DNA from: Acidobacteriaceae bacterium
GTDB taxonomy: Bacteria; Acidobacteriota; Terriglobia; Terriglobales; SbA1
Length of the DNA: 5,063 bases
Assembly: GCA_003156615.1 (NCBI GenBank)
Contig: PMHI01000285.1
Coordinates: forward strand, 1 to 5,063
Direction of reading: 5' to 3'
Position 1 is the stretch's first letter; each line of letters begins with the position of its first letter. Below, piece by piece: positions 1 through 5,063 of the stretch. A model generated the notes under the pieces. It was not told the DNA's origin and ran no database searches. It saw only the letters and a list, made by a program, of their open reading frames with translations. The position numbers and the translations under genes were made by a program.

Positions 1-92
1 CGGGTGGCACCGGAGTAAGCGGACCTATAAGCGCAAGGGAAGTGGCGAGTGACGCTCTGTCAGTAGTCGGACGGCTGAAAAATACCTATAAA

Positions 93-227
93 GCGTGGCG
101 AAAGTCACGTGACCGGGCAACCGGCGACAGAACTGGATCGGGAAAAGCAGCGGGCGACGATGGTCGGGAGGAGAAAGGAAACCAGATGAGTAAGGGAGAG
201 GGAGGTCGGAACAGTTCCCTTTTCTGG
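93..227 (+). other. Candidate structured RNA, unknown family
   Basis: Two hairpins with GNRA tetraloops sit next to each other. Positions 93-110 form a 7-bp stem (two G-U pairs) capped by GAAA at 100-103. Positions 113-124 form CCGG-GCAA-CCGG, a 4-bp stem capped by GCAA at 117-120. Further downstream CCAGA (182-186) can pair with TCTGG (223-227), enclosing AAGGGA (192-197) paired with TCCCTT (216-221). GNRA caps are typical of large folded RNAs such as group II introns or transposon-associated guide RNAs. I cannot place this sequence in any of these, and I see no reverse transcriptase, intron domain V or nuclease gene beside it. Short hairpins also arise by chance in GC-rich DNA. The strand is chosen because GNRA loops read correctly on plus. 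Confidence 0.22.
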
Positions 228-320
228 CGGACATGTTTGTCTTGGGTTCATTTGGCAGGATAGCCTGATGTTAAGTTGCAGAACTGCCTCCGGCGGGATC
301 ACTTCCTGAAGCGGTAAGTC

Positions 321-332
321 CAGCTCAAGCTG
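321..332. repeat. Short dyad, CAGCT-CA-AGCTG
   Basis: A perfect 5-2-5 inverted repeat lies about 120 bp upstream of the permease promoter, just before a CATATG palindrome (334-339). It is too short to mean much alone and is recorded because two longer dyads follow it before the promoter. Confidence 0.2.
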
Positions 333-386
333 ACATATGATCTCAAGGGAATACCCGCGACCCGCTCGAATGGAACCGGATCAGTT

Positions 387-407
387 GACTGAGCTAAGGT
401 CTCAGTC
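387..407. repeat. Inverted repeat, possible operator (7-7-7)
   Basis: GACTGAG at 387-393 and CTCAGTC at 401-407 are perfect reverse complements separated by 7 bp. The repeat ends 43 bp upstream of the proposed -35 box of the permease gene. As DNA it could be a dimeric regulator site; as RNA it would form a 7-bp hairpin, but no T-run follows, so it is not a plausible intrinsic terminator. PadR-family regulators are often encoded near ADOP permeases, but no regulator gene lies in this window and the motif does not look like a typical PadR site. Confidence 0.35.
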
Positions 408-421
408 GTCTGGCCGGTGTA

Positions 422-439
422 GTTCTTGGCAAGAAGAAC
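422..439. repeat. Inverted repeat adjacent to promoter (6-6-6)
   Basis: GTTCTT at 422-427 and AAGAAC at 434-439 are perfect reverse complements around a 6-bp spacer. The site ends 11 bp before the proposed -35 box at 451, a position where an activator or repressor could contact RNA polymerase. The arms do not match the 387-407 dyad, so the two would not be sites for the same protein. Confidence 0.33.
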
Positions 440-450
440 ATTCTTTCTGA

Positions 451-481
451 TTGACACTTTCGGCCGATCTGCTGTCATAAT
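451..481 (+). promoter_or_regulatory. Sigma70-like promoter of the permease gene
   Basis: TTGACA at 451-456 is a perfect -35 consensus. CATAAT at 476-481 matches the -10 consensus at five of six positions. The spacer is 19 bp, longer than the preferred 17, which would weaken the promoter unless it is activated. Only six bases separate the -10 box from the ATG at 488, so the expected start site is at or within a base or two of that ATG. No purine-rich ribosome binding site is present before the ATG. Together these features suggest a leaderless transcript. The other possibility is that the true promoter lies further upstream and this match is fortuitous. Confidence 0.5.
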
Positions 482-487
482 CCGGTC

Positions 488-2965
488 ATGTTGTCGACCC
501 TCTCGCAGGATGTGACCTTCGCTCTTCGGCAGCTTCGGCGCAGCCCCGCCTTTGCAATCGCCGCGATCGTAACCTTGGCGCTTGGCATTGGGGCGACGAC
601 GGCCATCTTCACCCTGGTGGATGGAATCCTGCTCCGGCCGCTGCCGTTTCCCGACCGCGATCGTCTCGTCGCCATCAACACTCTGGAGTTTCCTCCTGGC
701 GTGCTAACCACCAGTGCTGCTGCGGGCGAGCCGATAGGAACTTCCTATCCCAATTACTTTGACTGGCAGCGGCAGAACCACACGTTTGAGTCGATCGCCG
801 CCTACCAAGAGACCGCTCGGCGGTTTGCAAAGGCGAACAACGAGGACCCGCAAGTCATCCCTTGCGGACGCGTTTCCGCGAACCTGTTCTTGACGCTGGG
901 CGTCGCTCCTGCTCTGGGGCGAACGTTTACTTCCGAAGAGGAACAGCCTGGTCGTCGCGTCGTGATCTTGAGTCACGAATTATGGGTATCGGCGTTCGCG
1001 GCGTCGCGCGATGTTATCGGACAAACCGTGAAAGTCAGTGACGAGCCCTCTATCGTCGTCGGAGTGATGCCGGAAGGCTTTCACTACCCGGTCAATCAGC
1101 CCGCACTGTTTTGGGCAACGTACGCCGCCAATGCGGAAGGCCGGTTCCCCCTGACTTCCATTCGTGAGGACGACGAGCTCCATATCGTCGGGCGCCTCAA
1201 ACCCGGCGTCACGATGACGAAGGCGCTGGCTGATCTCAACACGGTTCAGCGGCAGCTAGCGCAGCAGTATCCGGTGAATCGCTTCCGGCCCGCCGTCCTT
1301 CTGCAGCCCCTGCTAAGTGAGCAGGTTGGCGATATCCGCGGGGTTTTAACGCTGCTGGCGGCTTCTGTGGGAGTTGTGCTGCTGATTGGCTGCGCCAACG
1401 TCGCCGGATTGCAACTGGCTCGGGCCGCTTCACGCAAAGGCGAGATGGCCGTGCGCACGGCTTTGGGAGCAAGCCGAATCCGGGTTGTGCGGCAATTGCT
1501 CATCGAGTCCCTGTTGCTGGCCATAGGTGGCGGAATGATCGGCTGGCTCGTCTCGATCGTATTCGTGCGAGTGGGGATTCGCATGGTCCCGCGGGATATC
1601 CCGCGACTCTTCAATGTAGCGGTGGACACTCGCGTCTTAATGTTTGCGCTCTTGCTCTCGATCGCGACTGCGGTTATTTTCGGGTTGTTGCCGGCGTGGC
1701 GGGTGTCACGGTCAGATCCGGCGCACGCTTTGCGCGATGGCGGTCTGACGATGACGGCTGGCCTGCATCGAAACCGCCTGCACTACGCGCTTGTAGTCGG
1801 TGAGACCTCTCTTGGTTTTGCGCTCCTGATGGGCTCCAGCCTGCTAATCAAGAGCATGCTCAACCTGGCGCATCTAGATCCGGGATTCGATACCGAAGGG
1901 ACCTTGCACTTCGACGTTGCTCTAAGTCAGGCCCGTTATCCGGACCCCACGAAAGTTCCGTTCTATAAGAAGCTGGTTGCTGAGATTGCGACCGTCCCGG
2001 GAGTTATCAGAGTATCCGCGGGGCATCCAATGCCCGGTAGTGGAGGCGGTGGCAGTTGGACAAAATTCACCATCCCCGGGCACACCGATCCACCCGACAG
2101 TCTTCCTGCCTGCACCGTGCACGCGGTGATGCCTGGCTATTTTGAAACGGTGTCGATCCCTTTGCTGCGCGGGCGAACCTTCACCGAGCACGACAATCTC
2201 GCGACCGCCACTCCTGTTGCGGTTGTGAACCGCGCCTTCGTTCGAAAATACTTCCCCAACGAGGACCCGATCGGGCGCTTCCTGACTCCGCGGTTTGAAT
2301 ATTCCACCGAGCCCATTCTCCCCCGCCAGATCATCGGAATCGTCGGTGATACTCTGAGCGGCGATCCCTGGGATGATCCCTATGGGCCGCGCTTCTTTCT
2401 TCCTTATGCCCAGTACCCGACGCATACGCGTCCGCGAGTCATCATGAAGGTCTCCGGTGATCCGTTCAGCTACGAGATCACGATGCAAGCGATCGCGAAA
2501 CGCATTGATGCCGAGGCGCTGGTTATCGACTATGGGACATTAGCCGGGAGAGTGCGGGAAACCTCAGTGCAGCCGCGATTCGAAGCGGCTCTGGTTTCGG
2601 CGTTTGCCGCGATTGCGCTGTTGCTTTCGGCGATCGGCCTGTATGCGGTTCTGTCCTACATCGTTGCCGAGAGGATGCGCGAACTGGCGCTCAGAGTGGC
2701 ATTCGGCGGCTCGCGCTCTCACATTCTCGGAATAGTGTTGCGCCGTGCGCTGACCCTCTCGGTGCTTGGAATTCTCGCCGGGGCGGCGGCTTCGCTGTTA
2801 GCAAAGAAACTCGTCGATGGTTTTCTGTTTCAAGTGCAGCCCCAGGATCTTTCCACGTTCGTGACGGTCACGCTGACACTGCTGTTGGTCTCGATCGTTG
2901 CGGCGCTTGCCCCGGCTATTCGCGCTGCTTCGGTGGATCCCATGCGGACGCTGCACGAGCAATAG
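488..2965 (+). CDS. ADOP-type FtsX/MacB-like permease
   Basis: This is an inner-membrane permease of the acidobacterial duplicated orphan permease family. It contains two MacB/FtsX permease modules fused in tandem, and its transported or sensed substrate is unknown. The N-terminus has the family hallmark QDVTFALRQLRRSPAFA (about residues 7-23) leading into the first membrane segment (21-44). A MacB-like periplasmic core follows (about 70-250), then membrane segments near 286-308, 338-360 and 383-404. The second module has a membrane segment at 433-454, a second periplasmic core (about 460-690) and membrane segments near 701-723, 752-773 and 790-811. The FtsX-type cytoplasmic loop occurs twice: GEMAVRTALGASR (318-330) and RELALRVAFGGSR (731-743). 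The protein ends in the usual DPMRTL tail. At 825 aa it is complete for the short ADOP form. It lacks the extra cytoplasmic N-terminal region seen in longer members, and no ABC ATPase gene is visible nearby. The ATG at 488 is chosen because homologues begin just before the QD motif, although it has no Shine-Dalgarno sequence. Confidence 0.93.
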   Translation: MLSTLSQDVTFALRQLRRSPAFAIAAIVTLALGIGATTAIFTLVDGILLRPLPFPDRDRLVAINTLEFPPGVLTTSAAAGEPIGTSYPNYFDWQRQNHTFESIAAYQETARRFAKANNEDPQVIPCGRVSANLFLTLGVAPALGRTFTSEEEQPGRRVVILSHELWVSAFAASRDVIGQTVKVSDEPSIVVGVMPEGFHYPVNQPALFWATYAANAEGRFPLTSIREDDELHIVGRLKPGVTMTKALADLNTVQRQLAQQYPVNRFRPAVLLQPLLSEQVGDIRGVLTLLAASVGVVLLIGCANVAGLQLARAASRKGEMAVRTALGASRIRVVRQLLIESLLLAIGGGMIGWLVSIVFVRVGIRMVPRDIPRLFNVAVDTRVLMFALLLSIATAVIFGLLPAWRVSRSDPAHALRDGGLTMTAGLHRNRLHYALVVGETSLGFALLMGSSLLIKSMLNLAHLDPGFDTEGTLHFDVALSQARYPDPTKVPFYKKLVAEIATVPGVIRVSAGHPMPGSGGGGSWTKFTIPGHTDPPDSLPACTVHAVMPGYFETVSIPLLRGRTFTEHDNLATATPVAVVNRAFVRKYFPNEDPIGRFLTPRFEYSTEPILPRQIIGIVGDTLSGDPWDDPYGPRFFLPYAQYPTHTRPRVIMKVSGDPFSYEITMQAIAKRIDAEALVIDYGTLAGRVRETSVQPRFEAALVSAFAAIALLLSAIGLYAVLSYIVAERMRELALRVAFGGSRSHILGIVLRRALTLSVLGILAGAAASLLAKKLVDGFLFQVQPQDLSTFVTVTLTLLLVSIVAALAPAIRAASVDPMRTLHEQ

Positions 2966-2982
2966 TGTCGGGATACGTGATG

Positions 2983-2988
2983 AAAGGA
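2983..2988 (+). promoter_or_regulatory. Ribosome binding site for the fucosidase
   Basis: AAAGGA lies 10 bp before the ATG at 2999, inside the 33-bp gap after the permease stop. It supports this start over the internal ATG at codon 16, which has no comparable site and would drop the charged n-region of the signal peptide. I see no promoter in the short gap, which fits co-transcription with the permease. Confidence 0.55.
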
Positions 2989-2998
2989 CACAGTTCCC

Positions 2999-4666
2999 AT
3001 GTTCTTACTAACCTTGGCACCATCATTCCGTAGACTTGCGGTTATGGGCGTGGTTTTCGCAACCTTTGCCGTTCTCCCAGCCGCGCTGTGTGCGCAGGCT
3101 GCCGCTTCACCCACCGCCCCCACGGCCTCCGAGAACCCGGTCGCAATCGACCAAGCGTGGCAGAAAGCCAACGCGAAATATGATGCTCCACGAACTGCCA
3201 TTCTCCGTGACGTCGATCGTGTCGGTCAAGAAGGCCCGTTCCGTCCCCAGTGGGAATCCCTCCAGAGATACGAGGTTCCCGAGTGGTATCAGGATGCGAA
3301 GTTCGGCGTCTTCATTCACTGGGGCGTGTATTCCGTTCCCGCCTTCGGCAGCGAGTGGTATCCGAGGGATATGTATCGGGAGGGATCCGCAGAGTACAAG
3401 CACCACATCGCAACTTACGGCCCACAGGATAAGTTCGGCTACAAGGACTTCATCCCCAGGTTCAAGGCCGATCATTTTGACCCGGCCGCATGGGCCCGTC
3501 TTTTCAAGGACGCTGGCATCAAATATGTTGTGCCGGTGGCTGAACATCACGACGGCTTTGCCATGTATGACAGCAGTCTGAGCGACTGGACTGCGGCCAA
3601 GATGGGTCCGCAGCGCGATATTATCGGCGATCTGGCCAAGGCGGTGCGCGCGGAAGGTCTCCATTTTGGAGCCTCCTCGCACCGGGTTGAGCATAATTTC
3701 TTTCTCGGCGTGGGCCGCACCATTCCTTCCGACATCAACGACCCGCAATACGCCGCGTTTTACGGCCCGGCGCACACCTGGCTCGAAAACAAGAGGGGCA
3801 CGCCCGTCTCCAACGATTTCACCTATGTCTCTCCGGCGTGGGCGGACGACTGGCTGGCGCGAGCCTCCGAAATCGTCGAGAAATATCATCCAGACATCAT
3901 GTATTTTGACTGGTGGATCGGCCAGCCATCGATTCGCCCGAACCTCAGCCGCTTTGCCGCCTTCTACTACAATGCTTCTCTCAAGTATGGCGACCACGTC
4001 GGGGTTATCAACTATAAAGACTTCGCCATTCAGGAGCACTCCGCTGTCCTCGATCTGGAGCGCGGACAACTCGGTGACATTCGACCGCTGCACTGGCAGA
4101 CCGATACTTCGATCAGCAACAAATCGTGGGGCTACATAGAAAACGACACCTTTAAATCCCCCCAGTTCGTGATTGACCAGCTCATCGACATCGTCAGCAA
4201 GAACGGCAATCTGCTGTTGAACATCGGTCCACGTCCCGATGGCACCATACCTGACGAAGTGCAGGCGGTGCTACGCGATGTGGGCTCCTGGCTGAAGGTG
4301 AACGGCGATGCGATTTACGACACGCGTTCCTGGGGGATCTATGGGGAGGGGCCAACCCAGGTCGCAGCCGGTTCCTTCCACGACACCGAGACAGCGACCT
4401 ACACTGCCCAAGATTTCCGTTTTACTACTAAAGGCAACGCCCTGTATGCGATTGAGCTGGGTTGGCCTGTCAGCGGCGAAGCGGTTATCCATGCCTTGGG
4501 CAGTGCGGTGGGCGGCCAGAAGATAGAGTCTGTTAGCCTGCTCGGTTTTGATGCCAAGCTCCAGTTCCAGCAGCAGGCCGATGGGTTGCACATTCACCTT
4601 CCCGCGCAAGATACCGGAAAATATGCCTATGCTTTTCGTATACAGTTTGAAGGTGCAGCGCAGTAG
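2999..4666 (+). CDS. Secreted GH29 alpha-L-fucosidase
   Basis: This is a glycoside hydrolase family 29 retaining exo-alpha-L-fucosidase, which removes terminal L-fucose from plant, microbial or host glycans. It probably acts in the periplasm or outside the cell. Residues 1-32 form a Sec signal peptide: arginines at 11-12, a hydrophobic stretch at 13-30 and a likely cut after LCA (32). The cysteine at 31 lacks a proper lipobox, so a lipoprotein is unlikely. The catalytic barrel spans about 85-430. It shows KFGVFIHWGVYS (101-112) and EHHDGF (182-187), both fucose-binding motifs, and the nucleophile motif YFDWWIG with Asp304 as the predicted nucleophile. The family signature KNGNLLLNIGPRPDG starts at 401, followed by the WLKVNGDAIYDTRSW block. 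A C-terminal beta-sandwich domain fills about 440-551. The position corresponding to the Thermotoga acid/base Glu appears to be Gln367, and Glu354 in LERGQ may substitute. The length is normal for the family, and the gene starts 33 bp after the permease. Linkage specificity cannot be read from the sequence. Confidence 0.95.
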   Translation: MFLLTLAPSFRRLAVMGVVFATFAVLPAALCAQAAASPTAPTASENPVAIDQAWQKANAKYDAPRTAILRDVDRVGQEGPFRPQWESLQRYEVPEWYQDAKFGVFIHWGVYSVPAFGSEWYPRDMYREGSAEYKHHIATYGPQDKFGYKDFIPRFKADHFDPAAWARLFKDAGIKYVVPVAEHHDGFAMYDSSLSDWTAAKMGPQRDIIGDLAKAVRAEGLHFGASSHRVEHNFFLGVGRTIPSDINDPQYAAFYGPAHTWLENKRGTPVSNDFTYVSPAWADDWLARASEIVEKYHPDIMYFDWWIGQPSIRPNLSRFAAFYYNASLKYGDHVGVINYKDFAIQEHSAVLDLERGQLGDIRPLHWQTDTSISNKSWGYIENDTFKSPQFVIDQLIDIVSKNGNLLLNIGPRPDGTIPDEVQAVLRDVGSWLKVNGDAIYDTRSWGIYGEGPTQVAAGSFHDTETATYTAQDFRFTTKGNALYAIELGWPVSGEAVIHALGSAVGGQKIESVSLLGFDAKLQFQQQADGLHIHLPAQDTGKYAYAFRIQFEGAAQ

Positions 4667-4783
4667 AAAACGAAGAGCGAGCGCGATGCGATACGCAAGC
4701 TGGAGGCGCTCAGGCTAATACGCCAGGATGAGTCTCCTCAAAAGGCGGCATCCCCGCCAAATTAGCCGTATTCTGTTCTTGAT
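4667..4783. other. Short intergenic gap between convergent genes
   Basis: This 117-bp gap separates the fucosidase stop from the nonsense codon of the IS110 remnant. The fucosidase frame stays open for 32 codons past its TAG, to a second TAG at 4763-4765, which may be chance. On the minus strand, the part nearest 4783 may be decayed continuation of the transposase. No plus-strand intrinsic terminator with a T-run is visible after the fucosidase. Confidence 0.5.
4744..4758 (-). terminator. Weak terminator-like hairpin, minus strand
   Basis: GGCGG at 4744-4748 and CCGCC at 4754-4758 form a 5-bp GC stem around a 5-base loop. Read on the minus strand, the stem is followed directly by TTTT (complement of 4740-4743), as in a minimal intrinsic terminator. 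It lies just past the nonsense codon of the IS110 remnant. On the plus strand it is followed by AAATT, so it would not serve the fucosidase transcript well. Both stem and T-run are short, and it may equally be a by-product of decayed transposase sequence. Confidence 0.25.
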
Positions 4784-5063
4784 CTAGAGATCGCGAGCAT
4801 TCAACTGGATAATGTCGAGGTAGCCTTCCTGTTTGCGCTGCACGATCGGAGAGAGCAGTTTCGGATCGACACGCGCGAGTCTGGCAAGCCTGTGCGCGTC
4901 GACCTGGTCCGATTTTCGAATGCTGTCCGCAATCATTCGAAGATTGCGTGGATTGGCCACGATCACCTCATGGCCGCATTGCCCCAGCAGTTGGCTCACC
5001 CAGCGGGAGTGAGTCCCCACCTCGATGGCGATGCGCGAAGGCGGAAGGTCTTAAAATGACGGG
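4784..5063 (-). pseudogene. IS110-family transposase remnant, 5' part off window
   Basis: The minus-strand translation from about 5047 down to 4784 matches the N-terminal RuvC-like (DEDD) domain of IS110-family transposases. IAIEVGTHSRWVSQLL carries the second acidic residue (Glu, codon 5021-5023). HEVIVANPRNLRMI follows, then KSDQVDAHRLARLARVD with its conserved aspartates, then the PKLLSPI region. An active protein would run more than 200 residues further. Here TAG at 4784-4786 interrupts it right after NARDL. The bases beyond still read IKNRIRLI, resembling the normal continuation, so TAG looks like a point mutation (for example TTG to TAG) and not the natural end. A second stop, TAA at 5051-5053, sits in frame upstream and looks like a one-base loss. 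The first catalytic Asp would lie beyond 5063. The frame opens at a GTG (5018-5020) inside the conserved motif, which is not a believable start. The element is therefore probably inactive. Confidence 0.82.
4784..5063. mobile_element. IS110-family insertion sequence fragment
   Basis: The transposase remnant marks the inner end of an IS110-family element that continues past the window edge. IS110 elements move by a DEDD recombinase guided by a bridge RNA encoded in a non-coding end, and they generally lack long terminal inverted repeats, so their edges are hard to see. Any bridge RNA upstream of this gene would lie beyond 5063. I cannot locate the left boundary: recognisable transposase similarity fades between about 4710 and 4784, and no repeat marks a junction. 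Confidence 0.6.

Larger units (their letters stand above)
1..450. other. Long non-coding upstream region
   Basis: I see no convincing protein gene in this stretch on either strand. The longest open frames are 65-73 codons, overlap one another, are rich in Arg, Gly and Ser, and resemble no family I know. The first ~230 bases are strongly purine-biased on the plus strand (densest about 125-215) and carry several hairpins, listed separately. A short direct repeat, ACCTATAA followed by GCG or AGCG, occurs at 23-33 and 84-95. A perfect 10-bp palindrome, GTCACGTGAC, lies at 104-113, although part of it also belongs to a GNRA hairpin. The right part (321-439) holds three dyads that lead into the permease promoter. 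What lies upstream of base 1 is unknown, so the left part could be the tail of a larger element. Confidence 0.6.

Noticed and set aside
104..113. GTCACGTGAC palindrome as a regulator site
   Set aside because: Most of it is already explained by the GNRA hairpin at 93-110, and no promoter lies next to it.
1..230. Group II intron as the identity of the structured left region
   Set aside because: GNRA hairpins and purine richness suggest it, but I see no reverse transcriptase, domain V or intron 5'/3' end motif, so I keep only an unassigned structured-RNA candidate.
42..263. 73-codon open frame on plus strand starting with GTG, as a small gene
   Set aside because: It overlaps other frames of similar length, is biased to Arg, Gly and Ser in line with the purine-rich DNA, lacks a clear ribosome site and resembles no known family.
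296..307. GGATCACTTCCT, resembling the 3' end of 16S rRNA
   Set aside because: It differs from the GGATCACCTCCT end at one base, and the preceding sequence contains no 16S helices. It is a chance 12-base resemblance.
1922..2488. 188-codon minus-strand open frame inside the permease gene
   Set aside because: It is antisense to the second periplasmic domain of the ADOP permease and resembles no known protein.
3044..3046. Internal ATG (codon 16) as the fucosidase start
   Set aside because: It would remove the Arg-Arg n-region of the signal peptide and has no ribosome site like AAAGGA before 2999.
3080..3100. Lipoprotein signal (cysteine 31) in the fucosidase
   Set aside because: The residues before the cysteine are A-A-L, and Leu at -1 does not fit a lipobox. 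A standard signal peptidase I site after Ala32 fits better.
3107..4093. 328-codon minus-strand open frame inside the fucosidase gene
   Set aside because: It is antisense to a strongly recognisable GH29 gene, has no recognisable domain and is explained by codon bias of the real gene.

Overview
The window most likely comes from an Acidobacteriota chromosome. The main reason is the large gene at 488-2965. It encodes a two-module FtsX/MacB-type permease with no ATPase, matching the 'acidobacterial duplicated orphan permease' (ADOP) family, which is expanded almost exclusively in that phylum. The moderately GC-rich composition and the secreted glycoside hydrolase fit a polysaccharide-degrading soil acidobacterium. 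The assignment rests on family recognition by eye, not on a database search.

Layout. Positions 1-450 hold no convincing gene. The first ~230 bases are purine-rich and contain two adjacent hairpins with GNRA tetraloops, so they may be a structured RNA or the remnant of one. Positions 321-439 contain three short dyads, followed by a sigma70-like promoter (TTGACA at 451, CATAAT at 476). Its predicted start site falls on the ATG of the permease at 488, so the mRNA may be leaderless. The permease (825 aa) is complete. After 33 bp comes a complete GH29 alpha-L-fucosidase (2999-4666, 555 aa) with a signal peptide, probably in the same transcription unit. Positions 4667-4783 hold no gene. The right edge (4784 to beyond 5063, minus strand) is the N-terminal part of a decayed IS110-family transposase, with one in-frame stop at each end of the surviving block.

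How the parts fit together. The fucosidase is predicted to be exported and to release terminal L-fucose from glycans. The permease is an inner-membrane protein with two large periplasmic domains and an unknown substrate. The close same-strand spacing suggests shared transcription, but a functional link is only inferred. The IS110 remnant lies tail-to-tail with the fucosidase and is most likely a genomic scar.

No clearly new system is visible. The points most worth checking are the possible leaderless promoter with upstream dyads, the GNRA-hairpin region at the left edge, and the substituted acid/base position in the fucosidase.
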